From NCBI GenBank assembly GCA_007644065.1, contig VJWN01000006.1, forward strand, positions 62,001 through 126,000: a DNA stretch of 64,000 nucleotides. The letters run 5' to 3'. Position numbers and translations under genes: made by a program. Below are positions 34,620 to 45,314 of the stretch, in pieces; the stretch's first letter is position 1; each line of letters starts with the position of its first letter. A model generated the notes under the pieces. It worked only from the letters and a program-made list of their open reading frames with translations, was not told the origin of the DNA and ran no database searches. The stretch is from Margaritispora aquatica (lineage: Eukaryota > Ascomycota > Leotiomycetes > Helotiales > Discinellaceae).

Positions 34620-37366
34620 CTTGACTGGATGATATCGAGCTTGATTTGAGAAATTCGGAAAAGAGAAGGACACTCCTACCTATATGTGAACAGCCAGTAC
34701 GGTACAAACTGTCTCTCCGCAATCATCACGGAAGCCATTTCCATATTGAAAAGTCCCGTTTGCCTCGTCCTTTCAGAAATCCTTACAATTTCCCGTCAGT
34801 GGGCTTCTCCACATTTTGATAACTTGGTTCGTTTTCTGGACTACTGGGGATAGCGAGTGCCCCATGCATTGGAGATACTGATATTTTGGATTCTGTGGTG
34901 GATCACCATCAATCATAAACCGCTTAGCGGGTAGGCTCATGTTTCAATGTGACCCAACTCTAAATCTTTAATTTATCCGGTGCAAGTCAGCTTCGCCGAG
35001 GCTACCAAATATATATGGTGGTGTGTCTGAGGCGCAGTATGAGGACTCCCTATTGAGGGGTAAATATCACGAGGATGGCAGATGATGAGAAAGAGGATCT
35101 GGCAGATATGTTAGTGACTTCTCCACGACCGATTCGGGAAATAGGGTTGGATGGGAAGATGCGCACCATACAGAGTAGCTGGAAGCATGCTTCATTCGGT
35201 CCCGAGACAACCAACAACTGAAGGAGATACATCAAATGAGTTCAAAATCCTTCGTGTAAGAACTCCAAGATAATCTCGCAGCCATGATTTTCATCATGCT
35301 TTCCAATCATCTCATAATGCAGTCCCACCCACTATAAGAACCGGTACGGCAGCTGACTGCCAGTTTACCATTGCCTTGCTGATCAAACCGAGAATTCGGC
35401 CGATGTTGAAGAAGCCCTTGCACGATCTCGTATAGAACCGAACTTTCAAAGAAATGAACGCTTCCAATTCGTGTAATATAAACAAATCCATTCCACGTAT
35501 AATCTTCATCCCATTGATCCAGACGTCTTGGTCCTCGAAAAATCAGCAGTCTCGTCGCTCTCGGCATCCATCGATTGAAAGTCGAGAAATGATCTCAAAT
35601 GGAACAGCCGGCAAAGGTCGAAGATGCTGTGTGTTTACCCTACTCGAGAGGTATTCAGTTCCACCTAGAATGATGCTGCGCAAACTGAGGTTTCTGGATA
35701 GGCATGCTTTCCAACCTCTGGAGTTTGCTACCAGTTTCCAATTAAGGCATATGGCTTTTGCCTAATGGTTTGTTTGCGTTCCTTAAGATAACCAACAATC
35801 TTCTTCAAGAGTGCATTATGAATATGAGATATGGACAGCGAAATGGCTGGACTTGTCGCAACAAGGTATATTCCTTGCGATCGTATGCTCCGGTCAAAGC
35901 AGTTTTGTGTGTTCTTGATTCTCGACTTCGTCTGGTCTACATCTGACTGGATGTCCTTATGGTAATCCTCGCAACCTTGCCAAAGAAAAACATTGTACTA
36001 GCTTGGTCGCAAAACAATATCAACATAAAAAATGGTAAGAAAAAGCAAGCGCACACTGACATACAACAATGCAGATAAGAAGAAACACTTGCTGGAAAAG
36101 GCATTGATGTAGAAAGAGAGAAGAAGGTCGGGATGCGACCGCCAAGCACGGTACCTTCACACCCTAAATCGGTGTATCATCGACATCCCACCACAAAGTC
36201 TGACATCAGCTCCCATCTGACTTCAGAGAAAGCAAGAAATCCACAGAAATGTACTCAGACATCAGAGCTTGAAACTCTGCAGCTTGCGACGATGGTGGAT
36301 CTTCTCCAGATATAAGTAGATCTTGAAATGCAAATTTCAAGGTTCCTCGAGCACTTTATTTCTGCTGCAAGCTGACGCGTCCCAATTCTCCCAGAGCTCA
36401 AAACATCGAATCGAACGACCACGAACAATCGCAACTTGCAGATTGCAAGATATCCATGGCCATGCCACCGGAGATGGGCTTGCTTTTGGGCTCAGGGGAT
36501 TCTATTGCCCATTCGCAGATCCTTCTGAAGTAGTCAACGAAAAGCGACATCTGTACGATGCATCGCATTCTGAGAAGAACCGATGTTAGCCAAATTACGA
36601 ACAGTTAAGGCCATATCATGAATGTCATAGGCACGAAGAAACGTTTGGCTGGTGCATTCGAAGCCCAATTGACCATTGCCTTGATATATGAAGGGCTGGA
36701 GCAATTATTATACAGCATATGTGCAAAAGAACGGGATAACAACTTAGTTGAAACCACGTAAGAAAGCTGAGTGATACACTTGATAAGTATCAACTATTTA
36801 GTCACAGTTGCTACCTAGCCCAAGTCTCACAGTAAGAGCATTGTGGAAGTTGGAGTACAGGAGTTGGAGTCAACTACTTGCAAATATTGTGTATCTTCAC
36901 ATATTAACTCAGCACACGCAGTTTCACTTGTCGAAATGTGGTTTCTGTCAAAGGAAGACGGGACTATGCAAATGCCTTCGCACGAAACAATTATGTCATA
37001 GTCTGGCTGCACCTGATTCCCGCTCTATGGTGGGCAGATCTCAACATTTCAATAACTATACATTCTGTCTCCGCTGTTCGATTCTTCTTTGACCACTCTC
37101 AATAAGCTGACTGCATTGTTGTCAGTTGTTACAAAGCGTGATAAAGAGTAGGCTTTCTTCGTCACAGTATGTCTTATCCATGCAGCTTGACCGTACGGAG
37201 TTGTTATTAAGCGGACCTGCAGTCTTGGTCATCCTAGAAGTCATCTAGGTTAGCGATCAATGTCTAGCGAACGGTATAAAGGCTATCAAACCAACTTTAT
37301 AAACATCACTTTTTGTCAAGTCTGCAAGAGAAAAATTAAGCCACAGCCCGACATCCGAGGTTCACG
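34620..37366. other. long interval, possible unrecognised or decayed exons
   Basis: Over 2.7 kb no complete gene can be assembled. On the minus strand some segments look peptide-like: 35567-35307 (containing RRLDQWDEDYTWNGFVYITR), 36793-36605, and a frame near 36560-36395 containing RICEWAIESPEPKSKP. They do not join through clear splice sites. They may be remnants of a degraded gene or short exons of an unknown one. The last part, before 37367, is the promoter of the oxidoreductase. Confidence 0.25.
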
Positions 37367-38335
37367 ATGACAACAATGAAAGCACTCCGGTTAACGCGCG
37401 ATGACCCGAGCACGGCACCCGTCCTCTCATTGGAGAATTTGCCCAAGCCAATCCTCAAACCAGGTCACATCATTGTCCAGGTCCACGCCTCAGCCATCCA
37501 TCCAAGCGATATTATCAACGCCAAAGGTGCATTTCCATACACTACCTTCCCACGTATTCCTGGACGCGACTACGCAGGTGTTGTGGTCGAAGGCCCCGAA
37601 GCGTTCATTGGCAAAGAAGTCTACGGCACCAGTGGAGTTACGCAAGCATTTTCCATCGACGGCGCACACGCCGAGTTCATCCTTGTTCCTGAGAAAGCCG
37701 TCGCTAGCAAGCCAAAATCCCTATCGTTTGTTCAAGCAGCCACAATCGGCGTGCCATTCACCACCGCCTTGCTTGCTTTGAGGAAGTCTGGAGCTAAGAA
37801 AGGAGATGTCATTTTAGTTCTAGGTGCTAATGGGGCGGTTGGCTCGGCTGTGGTGCAAACAGCGAAGTGCTTAGGAGCTACAGTGCACCGGGGTTTGAGA
37901 AACGACAGTGGCGATGTCAATACGGCTTCAGATCCCGATTTGAATGCCATTGATACCTTGACAGGAGGAAAGGGCGTCGATATCGTTATTGACACCGTGG
38001 GTCAGCCTGCTCTCACAGGTGCATCTGTCAAGAAATTGAGTCGGGGTGGTAGACTTGCCTTCATCGCTGCTCCACGAAGCGGCAGCACTGACCTCGGTAT
38101 TGAAATGCTGGATTTCTACAGGAAAGAGAAAACTCTGGTTGGATGCAACACACTGCTGTATTCCGTTGAAGAGTTTGCAGAGGAGTTGGAGGAGATGTCT
38201 TCGAAATTCGACGAGGGTTTGTTGAAGGGAGCAGGTGCTGGTGAGTGGACAGAGGTGAAGCTTGAGGATGGGTTGAAGGCTTATGAGCAAGCTGGTCAGA
38301 AAGGAGTGGGGAGGTTTGTCATTGTTATGAGTTAA
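37367..38335 (+). CDS. medium-chain NADP-dependent oxidoreductase (quinone reductase-like)
   Basis: Single exon, 322 residues. The order of motifs is that of zinc-independent MDR enzymes: the N-terminal GroES-like domain (MKALRLTRDDPS, HASAIHPSDIINAKG, FPRIPGRDYAGVVVEG) and the Rossmann part with LGANGAVGSAVVQTAKCLGA at about 151-170, then VDIVIDTVGQPALTG. The catalytic zinc ligands of alcohol dehydrogenases (GHE and the four-Cys lobe) are absent, so a quinone or enone reductase is more likely than an alcohol dehydrogenase. The length is typical. The substrate is unknown, and no neighbouring biosynthetic genes suggest a pathway. ATG codons at 37367 and 37376 are both possible starts. Confidence 0.9.
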   Translation: MTTMKALRLTRDDPSTAPVLSLENLPKPILKPGHIIVQVHASAIHPSDIINAKGAFPYTTFPRIPGRDYAGVVVEGPEAFIGKEVYGTSGVTQAFSIDGAHAEFILVPEKAVASKPKSLSFVQAATIGVPFTTALLALRKSGAKKGDVILVLGANGAVGSAVVQTAKCLGATVHRGLRNDSGDVNTASDPDLNAIDTLTGGKGVDIVIDTVGQPALTGASVKKLSRGGRLAFIAAPRSGSTDLGIEMLDFYRKEKTLVGCNTLLYSVEEFAEELEEMSSKFDEGLLKGAGAGEWTEVKLEDGLKAYEQAGQKGVGRFVIVMS

Positions 38336-39339
38336 ATTTTTGTTCTACTCGAGCACTGCTTTTGACTTACCATGCATTACAGACGGCTGTATCTAGTTAT
38401 ATCAAACTTTGTTCAATATATGCCTATTTCCCTTTCCTTCTAACACGATTGATCACTGATCCAAAGTCACATTCCAATTAGGCATATGCTTAGACACGGA
38501 AGGAAAGCAGTCCTGGGATCCTTTCTTTGTCACCTTGTTGCGGGAGAAAGAACTTCGTATAATCACATTGTTTGGTTCTTTCTTTTCTTGTCTCTGACTA
38601 CGAGGGGAATGAGCTCCGATTTGTTTTTTGATCAATGTCTGGCGCAAGTAAGGGGCTGGATTTATATGACGTACTCAATATAGAGAATTAGTATTCTTGA
38701 TGGCGTTGACTCTGCTGCAAGTTAAAAAGACTGTGTGTCTGTCAAGTTAGGTGTTTGTTTTATTCTACCTGGACGAGAATTACGTGTTGGGGAACACCAA
38801 TATGCTTCGTCGGTCAGTTCACCTACGTTCTTGCTTTTTGGAATATACAGGTTTCCTCGCTTGTTAGTACTCTACATGCGAAGTGACTTCCCATCCTTCA
38901 TGTGTGAAGACATAATGTAAGCTCTTATATTATTTCGAGTTCATGATTCATTCATTTGTTCATTTGCAACTATGCCTTTGATCTGCTTTCTCTAGCACAC
39001 AGAGAGCAATAGGATAAGCCGTGTACTGGCAATTTAATGCCTGGTTTTCTATCATTACTTTATTCTTACACAAGAGGACATGTTAAGGAGATCCCCAAAG
39101 CTCGATATCGCCGAGATAGTTAACTAACAGACCAACTGATCCAATCCCGAAACGAATGCCAAAAATCCAAGAGGTCCTCCGTTTGTGCCAGTTGAGGCAT
39201 ATAACAGATACATGGAGCAACGCCAGCATTGTTCCATCACCTCTCTAGTACTCGCCTAATACCTCCCATCCGAATTCCAACTTTGTTGCAACGCGCTCAC
39301 ACTCAAGAAAAACCCCAAATCCATACGTCCATCCACCAC
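38336..39339. other. intergenic, no supported gene
   Basis: This is a convergent interval between the oxidoreductase and the minus-strand RING gene. Only short frames without features are seen. Confidence 0.5.
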
Positions 39340-40047
39340 TCACAAATACGCGAACCTCACGACCCTCCCAAACGACAAGAACGGATTCGGCTTCTCCAGC
39401 ACCTCCCACAAGCGCTCCCGCTCATCATCCTCACCCAGATCTTCCAAGACCCAGCGCTCGTCATCTCTAGATCGCAACCGTGGCAGAATCTCTCGCGCGC
39501 GCTCGCACCTGAGCTCGAACTCCAGGACCCCGACTTCCCACCAGAAAGGCACGTATCCGTCTCTCTGCACGTGCGTCAGTGTCGTCGTGACGACCTTCGC
39601 AGAGACGGTGGTGCGCACATGCGTCCCGTACACCGGCGCATACCAAACCGGTCGCAAGACACGCTTGAAGTTGAGATGGCATGATGGGCAGCTGTTGGAC
39701 AGCGCGTGCTGCGACGTCCCCAGGTGCGCGGCGATGCAGGAATAGTGGAAGATGTGGTTGCACGGCGTAGCTTGGAGGGGCTCGCCGTCCGAGATGTGCA
39801 GCGAGAATGTGCAGAGGGCGCATTTTGGCGAGGGGATTGGCCTGAATGGAAGGGGGTGGGTTAGTGGGCGGAGGAAGGACCGGACGGAGGTGCTGGTGTA
39901 GGTTGGGTCGTAGACGTAGGTTCGTTGGGTGAGAGGGACGATGCTTGTCGATTTGAGCTGGTGCGAGAAATACTGGGCGTGGTCGGCGTGCCATTGCGAG
40001 CGGAGATTGAGCTGGGTTTGCGTGGGCATGGGAGGGGGAGTGAGCAT
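39340..40047 (-). CDS. RING-H2 zinc-finger protein
   Basis: Single exon, 235 residues. The RING-H2 ligands are Cys76, Cys79, Cys96, His98, His101, Cys104, Cys120 and Cys123 (PKCALC...PCNHIFHYSC...CPSC). This is a complete C3H2C3 cross-brace that normally recruits an E2 ubiquitin-conjugating enzyme. Before the ring lies HADHAQYFSHQ and PLTQRTYVYD; after it comes VQRDGYVPFWWEVGVLEFEL. Both blocks recur in the RING gene at 40851-41849, which is transcribed in the opposite direction. There is no transmembrane helix. Its role as an E3 ligase is inferred from the domain. Confidence 0.85.
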   Translation of the reverse strand: MLTPPPMPTQTQLNLRSQWHADHAQYFSHQLKSTSIVPLTQRTYVYDPTYTSTSVRSFLRPLTHPLPFRPIPSPKCALCTFSLHISDGEPLQATPCNHIFHYSCIAAHLGTSQHALSNSCPSCHLNFKRVLRPVWYAPVYGTHVRTTVSAKVVTTTLTHVQRDGYVPFWWEVGVLEFELRCERAREILPRLRSRDDERWVLEDLGEDDERERLWEVLEKPNPFLSFGRVVRFAYL

Positions 40048-40850
40048 GGTGTTGTTTTTAAGTATGGGTTTTGATGGGAGGTTGTTAAAGTAAATGCTCC
40101 TATAGAGTATGGTATCAATGAATTATTAGATTAGTTTTGAAAGTAATGTAATAGACCAGATCCTTTTTAGGTCTTTTGAGTTGCAAAATTAGAAACAGCT
40201 GCGAAAATGGTTATAAGGACTTCGTACCTGCTTGGTGTAACCAAGTGCTATTCAGTCATTTTGCTATTCTCGTTAATGAGATTTTACCTAGTGATTCAAA
40301 TAACAGAACTTTAATCGACTTGACTTGAATTGAATTGACAATGGCTTTGTGATGGGGAGGAAAGAATCAAGTGAGATAACGCCTCCTTATGCCTGGTACA
40401 AAGGGCTTATGAGGGTTGTTGAATCAAAGAACGGGGTACTACAATGAACAAAGAGAAACTCTGTTCTGTGATTGGCAATGCTTTTGCTTGCCCAGTCAAG
40501 ATTAAGATCTGAACATGGGACAATTGAGTGGATAGACAAAGTTATTCATGAACAGTTCGGTTGTTTAAGCGAGAGCTAGGTTTGCATTGAGGGATTTCAG
40601 CACTGATGCATAATTCTGGGCCGATTGTTCCTCTCTTGAAATAGGACAGAGAAAACAGCCAGGATGAGAGTTGAACAACTTGGTAGACAGTGTTGATTTT
40701 AGTCATATATTAGATCACTACCTCCAAGTCAATATCAAGTTCAAACCCATCAACTATTCCTAGTTACAACCTACCCATACCAACCAACCAACCAACCAAA
40801 ACCAACAGCCTTACCAAAGTAAACTCCACATTAACAATCTAACCCCCAAG
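40048..40850. promoter_or_regulatory. bidirectional promoter between RING paralogs
   Basis: The 803 bases between the divergent ATGs at 40047 (minus) and 40851 (plus) must hold both promoters. The plus-side leader contains CCAACCAACCAACCAAAACC and ends CCCCCAAG before the ATG. No specific factor site is claimed. Confidence 0.5.
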
Positions 40851-41849
40851 ATGTCATGCGAACACCAAGTCACCTTCTTCGAAAACTGCGGCCACTACTA
40901 CGACGGCTACTTTTCCCACCCATTTTGTCTGAAAAATCACACCTACGAAGCCCTCCCCGCCGCTCTCCCCATCGACCGGAAATTCGGCGAGCCCTGCGTC
41001 GCCGACCCCGCAGGCCAAGGCATGGACCCCTCTCGCAACGTCCTCATCCGCTATCAATACACACGCACGCTATGCACCCATTGCGCCGTGGGCAACACGG
41101 CGCCCCTCCGCGGAGGCGAGTTCCATCGCCGCCATGGCCTCTGGCTCGAGCATACTGCCGCGTGGCGGAATGCTGAGTGCGGACGCAAGGAAAATGCAGC
41201 GGAGGTGGCGGCGTTGGAGCGACGCAAAGAACGTCGGAGACACATCTGGCATGCTCAGCATGCAGAGTACTTTGCGCGCGATGTCGCGGCCGGCGTGCCT
41301 ATCACTCAACGCGTGTATTTCTCTGACATGAGTAATGCCCAATATTGCTCCGAGGAGCGCTCCTTGCTCCGCCCCGCTACGATGGGCGATGTGGAGCGCT
41401 GGGCTGACTGCGCGATCTGTCAGGACAGCTTGCTCGGTGATAGTAATGGCGATAGTGAGAGTGAGGGTGAGATTGAGAGAGCACTCACGATGCCATGCGG
41501 TCACACGTTCCACCATTCCTGCCTCACATTATGGTTCAACACGATGAGTGATCCGGACGGGCACAAGCACCCCAAGTGCCCGTACTGCAACCAAGTATTC
41601 GACCGGGTTGCGTATCCACGGTGGGAGGACCCAAGCGAGATCGTGTCGCAAAATGCATGGGACATGGTGGTGGCGCGGCAGACGAACGGGTATATTCCCT
41701 TCTGGGAGTATCAGCGTCTGCTGTTTGCCGATCTGTTGGGGTCTATGTCGGCGTATGAGCACTTGTTTCGGGCGGACGGGGAGTTTGGCCATCATAGTGA
41801 GGCGATGTTGGCGTATGCTGCTGAGCAGGTGATGGAGAGGGGGCTTTGA
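40851..41849 (+). CDS. RING-H2 zinc-finger protein, longer paralog
   Basis: Single exon, 332 residues. The N-terminal 110 residues carry their own Cys/His pattern (CEHQVTFFENCGHYYDG, FCLKNH, LCTHCAVG), which the 39340-40047 paralog lacks. The RING ligands are Cys187, Cys190, Cys216, His218, His221, Cys224, Cys243 and Cys246 (DCAICQDS...PCGHTFHHSC...CPYC). The flanking blocks HAQHAEYFARDVAAGVPITQ and RQTNGYIPFWEYQRLLF are shared with the paralog. An acidic Ser/Glu loop (GDSNGDSESEGEIE) expands the ring between the second and third ligands. E3 ubiquitin-ligase activity is inferred from the domain. The head-to-head arrangement suggests an inverted tandem duplication. Confidence 0.88.
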   Translation: MSCEHQVTFFENCGHYYDGYFSHPFCLKNHTYEALPAALPIDRKFGEPCVADPAGQGMDPSRNVLIRYQYTRTLCTHCAVGNTAPLRGGEFHRRHGLWLEHTAAWRNAECGRKENAAEVAALERRKERRRHIWHAQHAEYFARDVAAGVPITQRVYFSDMSNAQYCSEERSLLRPATMGDVERWADCAICQDSLLGDSNGDSESEGEIERALTMPCGHTFHHSCLTLWFNTMSDPDGHKHPKCPYCNQVFDRVAYPRWEDPSEIVSQNAWDMVVARQTNGYIPFWEYQRLLFADLLGSMSAYEHLFRADGEFGHHSEAMLAYAAEQVMERGL

Positions 41850-42650
41850 GCATATTTGGGAGTTGCTGTGTTGCATAATCTTAGTCCTTGGTCATTTTCT
41901 CTTGCTTGATGCAAGGTTATGAGTAAGAACTGACGAATGAAATCCATATTGAAGAATACAAAGAACAGATACGAAAATGTGAAATTAACATCAAAATACA
42001 CGGGTTTTTGATAAATAAAGATCTTCACCACGCTTAACCCGAAGGTAACAAGAGGAAGACTTGAATGTGTCTCGATAATAAAAGCCACTTGGCATTAGTG
42101 GAACAATTACAAGGTGCAATTAACAGGTCAAACAACGAAGAAAGCAGCAGCGCTGAAGTGGCCATCTTGAGAGGAAACGCTTTATTTGCATATTCATTTG
42201 CGCAGAATAAAGACACCTATAGTAGGTGATCTTACTTCGCCGTAGAAGTTACTATGGCAAGAAATAAACACGACCCCAGATTTCCCTTTCCCAGCCGTGA
42301 TATCCCTTTGGACCTGTACCATACCATACTTAGGTTGTTTTAAAAAAAATCTGTCAAATCAAGACGTTGACCAACCACTCATCGCTATGCTGTATAACTC
42401 CAACAATGCATTTGCTCGTTTCATCCGTAATCCTCCTCATTCGCTTCGGTGTCCATATACAAATCACAAATCAGAAACGAAAAGCCGCCAAATCACGCCT
42501 GAAATTCGACTTCCTCGCTTAGATAGGGACTTCAGTAGTCCATTCAGTTGGTATCACTCGTTCATATCCACAAAGCACGCATACGCTGATTCATATCTGT
42601 AGTCGTCAAATTCGTTTCGTCGTTCCATGATAATCGCCTCTCAGCATATA
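41850..42650. other. intergenic, convergent
   Basis: This holds the 3' flanks of the RING gene (plus) and the large minus-strand gene. Nothing else is supported. Confidence 0.5.
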
Positions 42651-45314
42651 TCAATCCTCATCCTCCTCTTCCACGAGAGCAGGTGTCCTCCTCTCATTGC
42701 GTCGCTTTGGCCGCCTATGCCTCGACGTGCTGATGTTACTAGCCGAGTCGTCAGGAGCTAACTCGCTCACGTTGTCGTCGCCTTGGTCCCAGTCACTTTC
42801 ACTCATCATCTCGCTTCCTTCTCCCCAGTTTGGTCTCTCGTATCCTGGACCAAGTCCTCCAGACTGTGGGCCAGGAGTCATGGATTGGATGATTTCTGGT
42901 TGGCTGATACGGCGTGATTGCAAAGACATGGAGAGTCCTGCTCCACGTTCACGTAATGCTCGCCTGACCAGTTCTGCCTTGCGATGCAGACCTTCGAATG
43001 CATCCTCCAAAGCCTCCATACCTAGATATATCTCACGCTCAATCTCAGCCAAAACCGCAATCTCTGTCTCTTCATCATTGGAGACTGGTTGGCGAGGTTG
43101 AGCAAATGGTGTGGGACCACGAGACATGGAACCTCCGGAGCTCATAGCTGGTGAAAAGGTTTGGTTGCGCATTTGCGAGAATGGCGTTGTAGTTCTTGAT
43201 CCATTCATTTGACGCATAGCCGGAGACATTGGTCCACGCCAAGGAATGCCATTTGCTGGCGTAGGGCCCCGAGATAGAGCTGGCGAGGGATTTGTCGAAT
43301 CTGCTTCCGCCCCAGACCACAAAAAGCCATCGAATCTACCTGAGGTAAGAATTTCCCATTCCGACATGTTGATACTTGACATAGTGGCAAGCAAGTTATG
43401 TAACTGAGGATTCTTCAGAAGATAAATAGCAGCCTCTGGATCTCTGGGAGGAGCGCTGAGCCTATATAATCTTTGGATTGAGTGAACAACTTTAACCATA
43501 AAATCAGATCGTGGCCTCCTCATTGGTGTTGGCGCTCTTAGATTAGGTTGGAGAACAGTTGCGCCTGAAACCAAAGCATTGAAGATGGGGCGATGCTGTT
43601 GATCTAAGTGAGTCAAAATGGCAAAAGATAAGGTCTCGTCGTCAACTTCTTGCGGTGGAGTTGCTGCTGTCTGAGGACAACTAGAAAGCCATCTATCGAC
43701 AGCTACCTTTGTCTTCTTTGATTGCTGAAGATAGTGCTCTCGGAATTCGTCGGCTACATCTGGATCGATCTTTACAGGCGAGCCTGGTCTGGTAGGATCT
43801 GGGTGAGATGTTACACGCTCATTGAGATCCTCTCCAGCCTTCACACCCAGCATGGCAAAGTCAAAAGCTGGCCACAATGGAAGCTCTCGCCGTCCACTGA
43901 CCCATTCTAATACCTCGCCCCAACCCAGACCTCGACTTCCCTCACACATATCGAGATCAGGGTTCATGCACATGACACATGTACATCCCTCTGAGGATAA
44001 ATCTCGGTTGAACACATTCTCCAACCTGTCTAATAGCCTCCTCGCTACAGAACGATATCCAGTTGCCACAGCTATAGACCCATTTCTATTGATCACTGTC
44101 TCGTACTGGTCCAGAACACTGAAATAAGGACCAAATATTTTCTCAATTTCTGTAGGCAGTGCACCTGGTGTATTTTGCTGGGAAGTGTACATTGGATTCG
44201 AGGCGAGTAATGTTTTGGGGACAGGTCGAACCAAGCCTCCATTTTGCATCAGATAATCCACTCGTGGAATGTTGATAGGCACATTGGGAGGAGGTGGTGG
44301 AGGCGGCGGTAGAGGAGAGTCATATGAGCTCGACATATCCTCATTGACGTCAAAGTGCATGAAAGGAGCGGGTTTCGGCTTCTGTTCCGCAACAGATGGA
44401 GGAGCAAAAGACGGTGTCTGAGTAGGTGTCCTTGGTGAGGAGTCTTGTGCTGATTCTGGAGATGAGTATGTATCCAAAGGTGGTGGCTGCTTGCCCTGGC
44501 CCTCATGGTCTTGATTGGGTGCTACAGACGTAACATTTGAATCTATACCAGAACCAGAACTGAGAGTCGAATCCATATTTCTGATGTCTTGTGGAAAATC
44601 AGCATTTCTCGGCGACTTGATAGCCGTGCTTGCCCTCGATGTTTTCGATTTCGAGGAGATCTTCGATCCATCATCTCGCCTTTCCTTCTTTGAATTGGTG
44701 CGAATTCCCACATATGAGCCTCTTGAACTCGATCTTGGCTCCTCCTCAATATCTTCCTGAACCTTCGACATTCGAGTAGGCGTTCCCTTCCTCTGCTGAG
44801 AGAACTCCGTATCGGGAGGACTTGGTGGTCGTCCATCTCGACCCACAGTTGCTGTGCGAGGAGTCGTGAAGTGCTCAGCAGACTTCGACCTAGGATTCTC
44901 CGAGCCAACATCTGTTGACTCTGGTGTGTATGGACTCGTGTTCTTCGCAGGTAGCCTAACATCGTCCCTGCTATTCACTGCCTCCCTGCTGGTCGTCTTG
45001 TTGAAGGATGGATATGGTAGACTGCTCCTTGAGGACGCACCAGGTGCAGAAGCTGTCCGCGCGAGCTCAGGTACCAGATCTGCCATGGATGACGATGGTG
45101 TAGAATCTCTGTCTCTCTCTCGATCCTTATCCTTCTTCCGTTTCGGTGCCTTGACGTACTCTCCAGTTTCCGGGTCCAGTACCTTGGGTCTAGAGCTCCT
45201 CGAGGACGACTTGTGCGGACGATTTGGATCCCTCTCACTCTTCGACCTATGTTTCTTCTCGCTTCTCTCGCTCGTCCTGTCATCCACCTCACTTTCGCGT
45301 TCCTTATGAGCCAT
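42651..45314 (-). CDS. large basic low-complexity fungal protein
   Basis: Single exon, 887 residues. The first about 100 residues are very basic (KKHRSKSERDPNRPHKSSSR, RKKDKDRERDRD), and a Ser/Pro-rich region with a poly-proline run (PLPPPPPPPPNVP) follows. A folded-looking core from about residue 385 to 680 includes EIEKIFGPYFSVLDQYETVI, a Cys cluster (GCTCVMCMNPDLDMC) and WVSGRRELPLWPAFDFAMLG. The C terminus has a coiled-coil-like helix (EIEREIYLGMEALEDAFEGL) and an acidic/basic tail. I recall proteins of this layout being labelled '5-methylcytosine G/T mismatch-specific DNA glycosylase' in fungal databases, but no HhH-GPD glycosylase motif is visible, so I do not adopt that name. Nuclear location is suggested by the basic N terminus. 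Confidence 0.8.
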   Translation of the reverse strand: MAHKERESEVDDRTSERSEKKHRSKSERDPNRPHKSSSRSSRPKVLDPETGEYVKAPKRKKDKDRERDRDSTPSSSMADLVPELARTASAPGASSRSSLPYPSFNKTTSREAVNSRDDVRLPAKNTSPYTPESTDVGSENPRSKSAEHFTTPRTATVGRDGRPPSPPDTEFSQQRKGTPTRMSKVQEDIEEEPRSSSRGSYVGIRTNSKKERRDDGSKISSKSKTSRASTAIKSPRNADFPQDIRNMDSTLSSGSGIDSNVTSVAPNQDHEGQGKQPPPLDTYSSPESAQDSSPRTPTQTPSFAPPSVAEQKPKPAPFMHFDVNEDMSSSYDSPLPPPPPPPPNVPINIPRVDYLMQNGGLVRPVPKTLLASNPMYTSQQNTPGALPTEIEKIFGPYFSVLDQYETVINRNGSIAVATGYRSVARRLLDRLENVFNRDLSSEGCTCVMCMNPDLDMCEGSRGLGWGEVLEWVSGRRELPLWPAFDFAMLGVKAGEDLNERVTSHPDPTRPGSPVKIDPDVADEFREHYLQQSKKTKVAVDRWLSSCPQTAATPPQEVDDETLSFAILTHLDQQHRPIFNALVSGATVLQPNLRAPTPMRRPRSDFMVKVVHSIQRLYRLSAPPRDPEAAIYLLKNPQLHNLLATMSSINMSEWEILTSGRFDGFLWSGAEADSTNPSPALSRGPTPANGIPWRGPMSPAMRQMNGSRTTTPFSQMRNQTFSPAMSSGGSMSRGPTPFAQPRQPVSNDEETEIAVLAEIEREIYLGMEALEDAFEGLHRKAELVRRALRERGAGLSMSLQSRRISQPEIIQSMTPGPQSGGLGPGYERPNWGEGSEMMSESDWDQGDDNVSELAPDDSASNISTSRHRRPKRRNERRTPALVEEEDED

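Noticed and set aside
37367..38335. Zinc-dependent alcohol dehydrogenase
   Set aside because: The zinc-ligand motifs are missing, so the quinone-reductase-like branch of the MDR superfamily fits better.
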